The position numbers and the translations under genes are program-made. The notes below the pieces were generated by a model, which was given only the letters and a program-made list of their open reading frames with translations, ran no database searches and was not told the origin of the DNA. From Lachnospiraceae bacterium (lineage in GTDB: Bacteria; Bacillota; Clostridia; Lachnospirales; Lachnospiraceae), in NCBI GenBank assembly GCA_900768755.1, contig CAAGDV010000014.1:1-27919 (forward strand): 27,919 nt of DNA, given 5' to 3'. Shown in pieces: positions 7,745 through 16,014 of the stretch. Within the stretch, counting starts at the first letter, position 1; each line of letters starts with the position of its first letter.

Positions 7745-8956
7745 CTATTTCTCGTATCTGATCATTGCCTTGATTCCCGGACATTTGAGCGATGCGGCCT
7801 CATATTCGCCCTCGCTCATCTTTCCGGTCACAAATCCGTATTCATCCCGAATATCATCAAGTTCCACAACCGTCACATCACCAAAAACTTCCTTCACCGT
7901 CTCTTTTGATGTACCGGAATCCACCCTTACGAAAAATCTGTTCTCCACATCTTTTGAAGGAACAAGCTCAAGCTTATCCTTTGACCATATGGTCATTATA
8001 TTGGTTCCCATATGTTTTGTCGCATCAACGACATCCGACACAACCGCGCTGGCAGTCGGAAGCTTACCTGCGCCCGCTCCGTAAAACATTACGTCCCCAA
8101 GAACATTTCCATGCACAAAAATAGCGTTCATCACGCCGTTAACTCCCGCGAGCGGATGCTCCTCATCAATCATTCTCGGTGCAACCATTGACGCAAAGGT
8201 GCTTCCGACACGCTTACTTGAGCCGATAAGCTTGATTGAAGCGTCAAGCTTCTCCGCATATTTAAAATCGACATCTGTTATTTTGGTTATACCCTCTGTA
8301 TGAATATCCTCGTAATCCACCTGACGTCCGGATGCAAGTGAAGAAAGAATTGCAATCTTTCTGCAGGCATCATAGCCTTCAATGTCAGCCTCGGGATTGC
8401 GCTCGGCGTATCCAAGTTCCTGTGCATTGCGGAGCACTTCGTCAAACGCCGCACCTTCCTTACACATTTTTGTAAGAATGTAGTTGGTGGTTCCGTTGAG
8501 AATGCCCGAAATCTCCTCTATGCAGTCCGCAGTCAGCGACTGGTTGAGCGGTCTGATAATCGGTATTCCGCCTCCTACACTCGCCTCAAAAAGGAAATTA
8601 ACTTTGTTCGCCTTGGCGATTTCAAGAAGCTCAGCACCGTGTTTTGCCACCAGCTCTTTGTTGGATGTGCAGACACTTTTGCCGCGGAGCAGGGAGTTCT
8701 TAACAAACTGGTAAGCCGGATTAACTCCGCCCATTACCTCCACAACGATTTTGACATCATCATCATTGAGAATTATATCAAAATCATGCACCAGTATATT
8801 CTCCACCGGGTCGCCCGGGAAATCACGCAGATCCAGAACATATTTGAGATTGATTTCCTTTCCTGCCCTGTTATTGATTGATTGTTGGTTGGTTCTCAAC
8901 ACCTCAACGACACCGGATCCCACTGTGCCGTATCCTAACACTGCTACGTTAACCAT
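7745..8956 (-). CDS. hom: Homoserine dehydrogenase
   Basis: NAD(P)H-dependent reduction of aspartate semialdehyde to homoserine, the precursor of threonine and, through O-acetylhomoserine, of the MetY substrate encoded further along. It has 403 residues. The Rossmann loop GYGTVGSG is at about residues 8-15. The catalytic-core motif with GILNGTTNYILTKM and the EGYDACRKIAILSSLA segment are present. A short C-terminal ACT-like tail (residues about 335-400) is the feedback domain. The ribosome binding site AGGAGA supports the start. It is followed by ask and preceded, 25 bases away, by a cheW-like gene. Confidence 0.94.
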   Translation of the reverse strand: MVNVAVLGYGTVGSGVVEVLRTNQQSINNRAGKEINLKYVLDLRDFPGDPVENILVHDFDIILNDDDVKIVVEVMGGVNPAYQFVKNSLLRGKSVCTSNKELVAKHGAELLEIAKANKVNFLFEASVGGGIPIIRPLNQSLTADCIEEISGILNGTTNYILTKMCKEGAAFDEVLRNAQELGYAERNPEADIEGYDACRKIAILSSLASGRQVDYEDIHTEGITKITDVDFKYAEKLDASIKLIGSSKRVGSTFASMVAPRMIDEEHPLAGVNGVMNAIFVHGNVLGDVMFYGAGAGKLPTASAVVSDVVDATKHMGTNIMTIWSKDKLELVPSKDVENRFFVRVDSGTSKETVKEVFGDVTVVELDDIRDEYGFVTGKMSEGEYEAASLKCPGIKAMIRYEK

Positions 8957-8981
8957 TGTCAGCTGTCTCCTATAAATTGTT

Positions 8982-9449
8982 TTATTCTTCCGTATCCTTG
9001 ACTAACTGCTCAACCGAAGCGCGCTCCGACTCAGACAAAAGTTTGAAAGGATTAATCATGATTACAAGCTCATTGCCTATTTTGGCAATATGCTCGAAAT
9101 AATCAACGCCCGCGCCTTTTGCGATGACCGGGACATCAACCATATCTGTCATTTCAATGCTGTGAATCTCATCCACGCCGTCAACCTCAAGCGCCAGTTT
9201 GCTGTCAGAAAGGTTGACAATTACATATTCCGCATTAGAAGCACTGCTTCTGTCCGGGAAATTGAATTTGCTCTTCAGGTCAACAACGGGAATAACCTCA
9301 CCTCGGAGATTGATAACTCCCTTGATGCTGCTTGAAGCATTGGGAACACGCACAACCGTCTGAAAGCGCTCAATTGCGTTAACATACTCGATGTTGAGCC
9401 CGTATTTCTCCTGCCCCAGTTTAAAAACTACCGGTTGAAAATTATCCAT
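8982..9449 (-). CDS. cheW: CheW-like chemotaxis coupling protein
   Basis: A stand-alone CheW domain of 155 residues. The beta-barrel signature GVINLRGEVIPVVDL is at about residues 43-57, followed by YVIVNLSDSKLALEVDGVDEI. CheW links chemoreceptors to the CheA kinase in membrane arrays. The ATG at 9449 has an AGGAGG ribosome binding site; the 77-codon in-frame extension to 9680 overlaps prfB and was rejected. It lies 13 bases after prfB and 25 bases before hom, an unexpected place for a chemotaxis gene. It could be a second CheW in addition to one in a che operon, or a scaffold with another role. Confidence 0.85.
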   Translation of the reverse strand: MDNFQPVVFKLGQEKYGLNIEYVNAIERFQTVVRVPNASSSIKGVINLRGEVIPVVDLKSKFNFPDRSSASNAEYVIVNLSDSKLALEVDGVDEIHSIEMTDMVDVPVIAKGAGVDYFEHIAKIGNELVIMINPFKLLSESERASVEQLVKDTEE

Positions 9450-9462
9450 TCCTCGTCCTCCT

Positions 9463-10588
9463 CTAGGTGTTATCCGATTCCTCGGTCCTGTGAATCCACT
9501 TAAGATACTCTGACAGAAAAAGATCGATGTTGCCATCCAAAACAGCCTGAGCGTTGCCTGATTCCGCACCTGTACGGTGGTCTTTGACCATCGTGTACGG
9601 CTGAAGAACATAGCTCCGAATCTGGCTGCCCCATCCGTTATCTTTGACCTCACCACGGATTGCCGCTTCTTTGTCAGCATTCTCCTGCTCCTTCAAAAGA
9701 TAAAGCTTGGCTTTAAGCATCTGCATTGCTTTATCCTTGTTCTGGTGCTGCGAGCGCTCATTCTGACACTGCACAACCGTTCCGGTAGGAATATGAGTAA
9801 TTCGTATCGCAGATGAAGTCTTATTGATATGCTGTCCGCCTGCACCGCTTGAGCGGTAGGTATCTATGCGCAGGTCATCCTCATTAATCTCAATATCAAT
9901 ATCGTCTTCAATATCAGGCATTACATCGCATGATACAAAAGACGTCTGTCTTTTGCCGTTGGCATTGAAAGGAGATATTCTCACAAGCCTGTGGACTCCT
10001 TTTTCCGCCTTGAGATATCCGTAAGCGTTCTCACCGTTAATCTGAATGGTTACGGATTTTACGCCCGCCTCGTCTCCGTCAAGATAATCCAAAGTCTCAA
10101 CAGAATAACCCTTGGCCTCCGCCCACCTCGTATACATGCGAAGCAACATCGACGCCCAGTCGCAGCTCTCAGTACCTCCTGCGCCTGCGTTGAGCCTTAA
10201 AATAGCGTTGTCGGCATCATATTCATCGCATAACAGAGTCCGGATTCGCACTTTGTCAAAAAGCGCTGCAAACTCCTCATACATCGCCTCAATATCCGCG
10301 ACAAGCGAAACATCATTCTCATCTTCTGCAATCTCAATAAATGTCCTTATATCATCCCTGGACTTAATAAGTTCATTGTAATTGTCAAAAGAATCCTTGA
10401 GACTTTTCAGTTCCTTGAGTCTTGTCTGTGATTGTTCCGGATCATCCCAGAAGGACGAATCCTCCATATGCATTTCAATCTCTTCAATTCTCTTTGCCTT
10501 GACATCTAAGTCAAAGTGAATCCCTCAGTTCTTCTAATGGTCCTTCGTATCCGTTCAATTCATAACGGAATCTGTCTAATTCTACCAC
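9463..10588 (-). CDS. prfB: Peptide chain release factor 2 (with +1 programmed frameshift)
   Basis: RF2 releases peptides at UGA and UAA. Translation starts at GTG 10588, reads 25 codons (10588-10514), meets TGA at 10513-10511, and continues in the +1 frame from 10512 to 9463. Full length is 374 residues. The second part has the RF2 codon-recognition motif SPF (in VRISPFNANGKRQTSF), the GGQ catalytic motif (SGAGGQHINKTSSAIR) and the downstream LRIDTYR. A shortened reading from an internal ATG at 10473 would miss the first helices. The gene starts 14 bases after the secA stop with a modest AAGGTGG ribosome binding site. The family's frameshift is autoregulated by RF2 level. Confidence 0.93.
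10510..10526 (-). promoter_or_regulatory. Programmed +1 frameshift site of prfB
   Basis: The minus strand reads AGGGATTCACTTTGAC. There is a Shine-Dalgarno-like AGGGA, a 4-base spacer, then the slippery CTT TGA C with codon 25 at CTT and the TGA as codon 26. This is the same codon position as in Escherichia coli prfB. Skipping one T puts the ribosome into the long downstream frame. Confidence 0.92.
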
Positions 10589-10602
10589 TAAATCACCACC
10601 TT

Positions 10603-13164
10603 CTATGCATTCCTGCCGCAGCAGTTCTTATATTTCTGTCCGCTGCCGCAAGGGCACGGATCGTTTCTCTGAATCTTTTTGGTCTCGCGTCTTACCGGGC
10701 CCCTCGCCACGGAATCATCCTTGTTGGTTCCTGTCGCCTTTGAGACCTCCTCACGCTCAATCTTCTGCTCAATCTTCACATGGAGAAGGAGTTTGACCGT
10801 ATCCTCCTCGATTGCCGACGTCATCGCATCAAACATGTCAAAGCCCGCCATCTTGTACTCAACAACCGGGTTACGGTTACCAAACGCCTGAAGTCCGATA
10901 CCCTGACGGAGCTGGTCCATATCGTCGATATGCTCCATCCACTTTGTGTCAATTACTCTCAAAAGAATGACACGCTCAATCTCTCTCATCTGTTCAGGTT
11001 CAGGGAATTCAGCCTCTTTTGCCTCGTAAAGCTTAACAGCCTGCTCCTTTAATGCATGGATGAGTTCATCCTTCTTTCTGTACGCCGACACATCCGTGAC
11101 AGGCGCAATCGGAACTATCGGAAGAAGTTCCGTGTTAAGTTCGTTAAGATCCCATTCCTCCGGGCGGAGCTCATCGCTTATACACTTGCTCACAATCTGC
11201 TCAACTTTTTCATTGAGCATCTTCATAATGACATTGCGCATGCTCTCGCCGTCGAGAACCCTGCGTCTCTCTTCGTAAATAATCTCACGCTGTTCGTTGT
11301 TGACCTGGTCATATTCCAAAAGATTCTTACGAATTCCAAAGTTATTGTTCTCTATCTTTTTCTGTGCCTTCTCAATTGCACTTGAAAGAAGGCTGTGCTC
11401 AATCTGCTCATCCTCTGGGATTCTCAAAGCGTTGAATACGCCCATAAGTTTCTCGGATGCAAAAAGACGCATTATATCATCCTCGAGGGAGATATAGAAT
11501 CTTGACTCACCAGGGTCTCCCTGTCTTCCTGAACGGCCTCGCAACTGATTGTCGATACGCCTTGACTCATGTCTTTCGGTACCTATTATCTTAAGTCCGC
11601 CGGCTGCTCTCGCCTCGTCATCAAGCTTGATATCGGTACCACGGCCTGCCATGTTGGTGGCAATCGTTACGGCACCATGAGTACCTGCCTCTGCAACAAT
11701 CTCAGCCTCGCGCTCATGGAATTTAGCGTTCAAAACATTGTGCGGAATATTCTTTTTGCGGAGAAGCGCACTTATCTCCTCTGACTGCTCTATGGTAATA
11801 GTACCGACGAGAACAGGCTGTCCTTTGGCATGTGCCTCTATAATCTCGTTGATAACGGCATTGAGCTTGCCTCTTCTGGTCTTATACACGGCATCCTGAT
11901 TATCAATACGGATTACGGGCTTGTTGGTAGGAATCTCAATAACGTCCATACCGTAAATCTCTCTGAACTCGTTCTCCTCAGTGAGTGCGGTACCGGTCAT
12001 ACCCGCTTTCTTCTCATACTTATTAAAGAAGTTCTGGAAGGTTATGGTTGCAAGAGTCTTGCTCTCTCTCTTAACTTTAACATGCTCCTTGGCCTCGATA
12101 GCCTGATGAAGGCCGTCCGAAAATCTTCTTCCCGGCATGATACGTCCGGTAAATTCATCGACAATAAGTACCTGGTCATCCGATACAACATAATCCTGGT
12201 CGCGGAACATAAGGTAGTTGGCTCTCAGCGCAAGAATAATATTGTGCTGAATCTCCAGATTCTCCGCATCCGCGAGGTTCTCTATATGGAAAAACTGCTC
12301 AACCTTTCGGACACCGCGCTCGGTAAGGTTGACGTTCTTCTCCTTCTCATTGACAATAAAATCACCCGTCTCCTGTGCATCCTCTTTCATAAGGAGGTCC
12401 ATCTTGGAAAGTTCCTTCTCGGTACCTTTCTCAAGCTGGCGTGCAAGCACATCGCAGAGCTCATAGAGTTTTGTTGATTTGCCGCTCTGTCCGGAAATAA
12501 TGAGGGGTGTTCTCGCCTCATCAATAAGCACGGAGTCGACCTCGTCCACGATTGCATAGTGGAGTCCGCGCTGAACAAGCTGTTCCTTATATATAACCAT
12601 GTTATCACGCAGATAATCAAATCCAAGCTCGTTGTTGGTGATATATGTTATGTCACAGTTATATGCTTTCCTTCTCTCATCGCCGTCCATGCTGTTAAGA
12701 ACAACTCCGACGGTGAGCCCCAGAAACTCATGTACCTGTCCCATCCACTCAGCATCACGCTTTGCCAGATAGTCGTTGACGGTAACGATATGAACGCCCT
12801 TGCCTTCGAGCGCATTCAAATAGGCCGGTAAAAGACATGTCTGTGTCTTTCCTTCACCGGTTCTCATCTCAGCAATTCTTCCCTGATGAAGAATAATACC
12901 GCCCATGAGCTGAACCCTGTAATGCTCGGTATGCAGTACTCGCCTTGCAGCCTCTCTTACAACCGCATACGCCTCAACCAAAAGCTCATCCAGTGTCTCT
13001 CCTTTCTCAAGGCGCTTCTTAAATTCATCAGTCTTGCCTCTGAGTTCGGAATCCGAAAGCTCCATCATCTGTGGTCTCAAAGCTTCTATCTTGTCAACAG
13101 TAGGTGTAATTCTCTTGATCTCTCTTTCGCTGTGGGTACCAAAAATCTTCTCGATTAAGCTCAT
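10603..13164 (-). CDS. secA: Preprotein translocase ATPase SecA
   Basis: The motor of Sec-dependent protein export, acting at the inner face of the membrane on SecYEG. It has 853 residues, the usual size. Visible in order: N-terminal helicase core with Walker A RTGEGKT (about residues 102-107), Walker B region IVDEVDSVLIDEARTPLIISG, the preprotein cross-linking domain, VDEFTGRIMPGRRFSDGLHQAIEAKE, AGMTGTA, NMAGRGTDIKL, RQLRGRSGRQGDPG-type motif VI, and a C-terminal zinc-binding SEC-C tail (DPCPCGSGQKYKNCCG). The ATG at 13164 has GGAAGG upstream; TTG at 13182 would put that site inside the gene. The adjacent secA-prfB order is common in Firmicutes. Confidence 0.96.
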   Translation of the reverse strand: MSLIEKIFGTHSEREIKRITPTVDKIEALRPQMMELSDSELRGKTDEFKKRLEKGETLDELLVEAYAVVREAARRVLHTEHYRVQLMGGIILHQGRIAEMRTGEGKTQTCLLPAYLNALEGKGVHIVTVNDYLAKRDAEWMGQVHEFLGLTVGVVLNSMDGDERRKAYNCDITYITNNELGFDYLRDNMVIYKEQLVQRGLHYAIVDEVDSVLIDEARTPLIISGQSGKSTKLYELCDVLARQLEKGTEKELSKMDLLMKEDAQETGDFIVNEKEKNVNLTERGVRKVEQFFHIENLADAENLEIQHNIILALRANYLMFRDQDYVVSDDQVLIVDEFTGRIMPGRRFSDGLHQAIEAKEHVKVKRESKTLATITFQNFFNKYEKKAGMTGTALTEENEFREIYGMDVIEIPTNKPVIRIDNQDAVYKTRRGKLNAVINEIIEAHAKGQPVLVGTITIEQSEEISALLRKKNIPHNVLNAKFHEREAEIVAEAGTHGAVTIATNMAGRGTDIKLDDEARAAGGLKIIGTERHESRRIDNQLRGRSGRQGDPGESRFYISLEDDIMRLFASEKLMGVFNALRIPEDEQIEHSLLSSAIEKAQKKIENNNFGIRKNLLEYDQVNNEQREIIYEERRRVLDGESMRNVIMKMLNEKVEQIVSKCISDELRPEEWDLNELNTELLPIVPIAPVTDVSAYRKKDELIHALKEQAVKLYEAKEAEFPEPEQMREIERVILLRVIDTKWMEHIDDMDQLRQGIGLQAFGNRNPVVEYKMAGFDMFDAMTSAIEEDTVKLLLHVKIEQKIEREEVSKATGTNKDDSVARGPVRRETKKIQRNDPCPCGSGQKYKNCCGRNA

Positions 13165-13206
13165 TATGATATATCCTTCCAAGGTAAATTTCTACTAATA
13201 AATGAT

Positions 13207-13235
13207 ATTCTAGCACTTTACAATGTTTTTTTCAA
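13207..13235 (-). promoter_or_regulatory. Promoter of the secA-prfB-cheW-hom-ask operon
   Basis: -35 TTGAAA (13230-13235), 17-base spacer, -10 TAGAAT (13207-13212) on the minus strand, about 42 bases before the secA start. It lies directly downstream of the hpf terminator. Confidence 0.75.
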
Positions 13236-13238
13236 CAT

Positions 13239-13278
13239 AAAAAAAGTTGCGGAGGCGACATTTCATCGACCCCGCAAC
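13239..13278 (-). terminator. Rho-independent terminator of hpf
   Basis: On the minus strand GTTGCGG pairs with CCGCAAC (13272-13278 with 13246-13252), followed by seven T residues (13239-13245). It lies 22 bases after the hpf stop. Confidence 0.85.
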
Positions 13279-13299
13279 ACATTAATCACTGAATATATG

Positions 13300-13830
13300 T
13301 CAGTCAAGCTCCGGCTCAATCAGACCATATGTACCGTTCTTACGCTTATACACCACGTTAACCTCATCCGTCTCCGCATTGGCGAACACATAGAAGTTAT
13401 GTCCCAGAAGTTCCATCTGGATGCATGCTTCCTCAGGATTCATCGGCTTGATTCCGAATCTCTTGCTTCTTACAATCTTAATCTCCGGCTCGTCCTCGTA
13501 ATCATTATCGATGTACATCTTGTTGAACTCTGCAGCGGCCTGCTTAGACTCCACAATTCTTGTCTTATATCTGCGCATCTGCCTCTCTATAACTTCTTCA
13601 ACCAAATCGATTGAAACATACATATCCGAGCTTACTTCCTCAGCTCTGATGATACTTCCCTTAACAGGGATTGTAACCTCTATCTTCTGTCTCTCCTTCT
13701 CTACACTTAATGTGACAATTGCTTCTGTCTCCGTGCTGAAATACTTGTCTAACTTCCCAATCTTCTCTCTGACTGCCTCTTTCAGTCCTTCCGTAACCTC
13801 GATGTTCTTACCCGTAATAATAAAACGCAT
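13300..13830 (-). CDS. hpf: Ribosome hibernation promoting factor, long form
   Basis: Long-form HPF dimerises 70S ribosomes into inactive 100S particles in stationary phase. The 176-residue protein has the N-terminal beta-alpha-beta-beta-beta-alpha ribosome-binding domain (MRFIITGKNIEVTEGLKEAVREKIGKLDKYF). A linker containing KSKRFGIKP-like residues follows, then the C-terminal dimerisation domain (EEACIQMELLGHNFYVFANAETDEVNVVYKRKNGTYGLIEPE). The ribosome binding site AAAGGAG precedes the ATG. Monocistronic, with its own promoter, a 19-bp palindrome in its leader and a strong terminator. hpf next to secA is a widespread Firmicutes arrangement. Confidence 0.94.
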   Translation of the reverse strand: MRFIITGKNIEVTEGLKEAVREKIGKLDKYFSTETEAIVTLSVEKERQKIEVTIPVKGSIIRAEEVSSDMYVSIDLVEEVIERQMRRYKTRIVESKQAAAEFNKMYIDNDYEDEPEIKIVRSKRFGIKPMNPEEACIQMELLGHNFYVFANAETDEVNVVYKRKNGTYGLIEPELD

Positions 13831-13850
13831 AATACCAACTCCTTTGCTTC

Positions 13851-13869
13851 GGAATTGTCTGACAATTCC
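13851..13869. repeat. 19-bp palindrome in the hpf leader
   Basis: GGAATTGTC-T-GACAATTCC is a perfect 9-bp inverted repeat with a single central base. It lies between the hpf -10 (13887) and start codon (13830). The one-base centre suits a dimeric DNA-binding protein; in RNA it could form an 8-bp hairpin with a 3-base loop that might mask or protect the 5' end. Confidence 0.6.
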
Positions 13870-13886
13870 TTGTTTAGTACAGTTAT

Positions 13887-13914
13887 ATTATACCATATTT
13901 CAGGATATTATCAA
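13887..13914 (-). promoter_or_regulatory. Promoter of hpf
   Basis: -35 TTGATA (13909-13914), 16-base spacer, perfect -10 TATAAT (13887-13892) on the minus strand, giving a leader of about 50 bases that contains the palindrome at 13851-13869. No sigma-B-like or sigma-H-like elements were recognised. Confidence 0.7.
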
Positions 13915-14237
13915 CCGAAATTCCTAATTTTCTCACAACTTTTTTGTCAAGTGTTTTGGCAAAATTTTTTGTCGAAAAATGTGATTTATCAGTTTTTAAC
14001 AAAACATATTTTTGGCTTGCTTTTTTTTGCAAAACCGCATAAAAATTATGTAAACTTTGTGGAAATTGTGGATAACTTCGTGTATAACTCAAAAATTCAG
14101 TAAAATAGCGGTTCAAAATTGTGGATAACTTTTGTCAATAAATGGCAGATTTTGTGTTCCCCCTCTACTTCCCCTCCCCGCAATTCACAAATCAATTTTT
14201 CCATTTTTATGCAAAATGACGAAATAAAATCTTTCTA
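13915..14237. other. AT-rich intergenic region with DnaA boxes
   Basis: There is no credible gene in this gap. The left part (about 13920-14060) is dominated by T-runs and A-runs. Two perfect DnaA boxes TGTGGATAA (reverse of TTATCCACA) lie at 14067-14075 and 14120-14128 in the same orientation, 53 bases apart (five helical turns). Two 7/9 matches flank the first (TGTGGAAAT near 14059, CGTGTATAA at 14079-14087). A pyrimidine-rich stretch follows at 14158-14180. Confidence 0.6.
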
Positions 14238-14265
14238 TTGACAAATATGTGTGGTACACTATCCA
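14238..14265 (+). promoter_or_regulatory. Possible promoter of the SDR gene
   Basis: A perfect -35 TTGACA (14238-14243) is followed 16 bases later by a weak -10 (TATCCA, 14260-14265). The -10 is poor, so activation or a different start point is possible. Confidence 0.4.
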
Positions 14266-14291
14266 AAAAGAGATTTACGGAGTGTCAATTT

Positions 14292-15017
14292 ATGAATAAA
14301 AAGGTGTTAATTACGGGTGCATCATCGGGAATAGGCATGGCAGCAGCACGTCTTTTCCATGCCAAAAACCACGATATTGCCATCGTGTGTGCCCACAACA
14401 ACGTCGGGCTAACGGCTCTTTCAGCGGAACTTTGCGGTCCCGCCGGAGTTCTTCCGATTATGTGTGACGTGTCCAATCCGGCTTCGGTCGACAGAATGTG
14501 GGAGACGCTTGTCCGCGAAGATATGCTTCCCGACATACTTATCAACAATGCGGGAATTGATTACATCGGTCTTTTGCAGGATATGTCCGTGGCGGACTGG
14601 GACAAAGTGATTGCGACCAATTTGAGTTCAATGTTCTATGTAAGCCGCCGCTGTATACCGCACATGTTAAGTAATCACGCCGGTTCAATTGTCAATATCT
14701 CGTCAATGTGGGGAAATGTCGGAGCGTCCTGTGAGGTCTGCTACTCTGCCTCAAAGGGCGGCGTGAACGCCTTCACAAAGGCGCTGGCAAAAGAGCTCGC
14801 GCCCAGCAATATCGCCGTAAACGCAATAGCTTTTGGCGTGGTAGACACCAGAATGAACGGTTTTCTTGACGAAGAAGAACGCCGGAATCTCCTTTCGGAA
14901 ATCCCGGCGCAGAGAATGTGCAGCCCTGCCGAGGCCGCTGACATTATATATTCCGTTGCCATGATGGACTGTTATGTGACAGGCCAGATTATTACTGCTG
15001 ACGGAGGAATGACTTAA
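14292..15017 (+). CDS. SDR-family reductase, probable EF-P 5-aminopentanone reductase
   Basis: A short-chain dehydrogenase/reductase of 241 residues. The NADP-binding loop TGASSGIG is at residues 8-15, NNAG at 85-88, and the catalytic Ser-Tyr-Lys set at S137/S138, Y151 and K155 (YSASK), with a C-terminal TADGG. The block WGNVGASCEVCYSASKGG followed by FTKALAKELAPSNIAVNAIAFGVVDTRMN closely fits the YmfI-type group that reduces 5-aminopentanone on elongation factor P. A FabG-like 3-oxoacyl-ACP reductase is the main alternative. The ATG at 14292 has GGAG upstream. Its 3' end overlaps the convergent esterase by 26 bases. No efp gene is in the window. Confidence 0.7.
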   Translation: MNKKVLITGASSGIGMAAARLFHAKNHDIAIVCAHNNVGLTALSAELCGPAGVLPIMCDVSNPASVDRMWETLVREDMLPDILINNAGIDYIGLLQDMSVADWDKVIATNLSSMFYVSRRCIPHMLSNHAGSIVNISSMWGNVGASCEVCYSASKGGVNAFTKALAKELAPSNIAVNAIAFGVVDTRMNGFLDEEERRNLLSEIPAQRMCSPAEAADIIYSVAMMDCYVTGQIITADGGMT

Positions 15018-15942
15018 TAAAGCTTTCGGAAAGCTTTACCCACGGCTCGCATTCAGGGACGATTTCCCAGAAATTGTTGGCGGTTATCTCGTTGGACAGT
15101 GCAAGACCGTGTCCTCCCGATGCAAACAGGTGAAGCTCGCATTTTACCCCGTTATCCACAAGCGCTTTTGCGAAATTAACGGAGTTGCGAGGGTATATAA
15201 GCCCGTCCTCTCCACCGTGCCAGATGAATGCAGGAACTGTATCCGGCGTAACCTGATTGGTAAGGCTGTACCGGCAGATATCCTCATCCGTCGGATATCC
15301 GTTAAACATATACGCATTCATCGCGACTTCAAAATTAATGTATGTCTTGTTTTTTTCGTAATCCCGTACAAAAATATCCTCGAGACGCACATTTTTATGA
15401 ACCATGTCATAATTGATGTCCTCATACTCAGGACAACCCTCGATGCCAATGTCCAAAGCTGTCGCCGTACTTTTTAAGTCAATCACGGGATACCCCAGAA
15501 TCATTCCCGCCGGTCTGATGTCATCCCTGGCATCGGCATATTCCGGCAAAATCTCATCACTGTTCCAGAATACCCCGAGGCTCGCAGCCAGATGTCCGCC
15601 TGCAGAAAATCCCGCCACAAAAATGTGGTCACGGTCCACAAGCCACTCGTCGCTGTGTCTTTTGATATATGCCATCGCCCACGCAATGTCTTTAATCGGT
15701 CCCGGCATGCATGCCTCCGAATCAACCCCGTAGTGCAGTACAAAAGCATGGTATCCCATGGCAGCGTATGTAAGCGCTATAGGCTCCGCCTCCCTGTCAG
15801 AGAGATATTTGTAACCGCCGCCCGGGCACACCAAAACCGCCGCACGGGCCTGATTAGGCTTAAGTTCGCACGACGGTTCCTGTAAATATGTGTCAATCCA
15901 CTTTGTGCCGGTATCATCACGAAAAATTCTTTCGCATCTCAT
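14992..15942 (-). CDS. Alpha/beta hydrolase, carbohydrate or acetyl esterase type
   Basis: A 316-residue serine hydrolase of the BD-FAE / acetyl-xylan-esterase-like group. The oxyanion region is VCPGGGYKYLSDREAEPIA (about residues 38-56) and the nucleophile elbow GFSAGGH has S113. A late Asp lies in WHGGEDGLIYP and the His in SGGHGLALS. There is no signal peptide, so it probably acts on imported acetylated sugars or oligomers; the substrate is not determined by sequence. GGAGG lies 9 bases before the ATG. It is separated from cysK by 72 bases holding a likely promoter. Its last 26 bases overlap the end of the SDR gene on the other strand. Confidence 0.8.
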   Translation of the reverse strand: MRCERIFRDDTGTKWIDTYLQEPSCELKPNQARAAVLVCPGGGYKYLSDREAEPIALTYAAMGYHAFVLHYGVDSEACMPGPIKDIAWAMAYIKRHSDEWLVDRDHIFVAGFSAGGHLAASLGVFWNSDEILPEYADARDDIRPAGMILGYPVIDLKSTATALDIGIEGCPEYEDINYDMVHKNVRLEDIFVRDYEKNKTYINFEVAMNAYMFNGYPTDEDICRYSLTNQVTPDTVPAFIWHGGEDGLIYPRNSVNFAKALVDNGVKCELHLFASGGHGLALSNEITANNFWEIVPECEPWVKLSESFIKSFLRQQ

Positions 15943-15963
15943 TGTGTATACCTCCGTAAAGAA

Positions 15964-15992
15964 ATGTTATCCTCTTAGGAGAAATATATCAA
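15964..15992 (-). promoter_or_regulatory. Probable promoter of the esterase gene
   Basis: -35 TTGATA (15987-15992), 17-base spacer, -10 TAACAT (15964-15969) on the minus strand. No terminator is seen after cysK, so read-through from metY-cysK is also possible. Confidence 0.5.
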
Positions 15993-16014
15993 AAATCAAT
16001 GCAGAATTCAATCG

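Noticed and set aside
9450..9680. 77-codon N-terminal extension of cheW
   Set aside because: It lies entirely within prfB in another frame, and the CheW domain starts at 9449 with an AGGAGG site.
13855..14103. 82-codon plus-strand frame in the AT-rich gap
   Set aside because: No ribosome binding site, low-complexity Phe/Lys/Asn content, and it crosses the hpf promoter; a by-product of A/T runs.
14238..14291. 18-codon upstream extension of the SDR gene
   Set aside because: It covers the promoter region, and the SDR family begins at the MNKKVLITGAS segment with GGAG just upstream.
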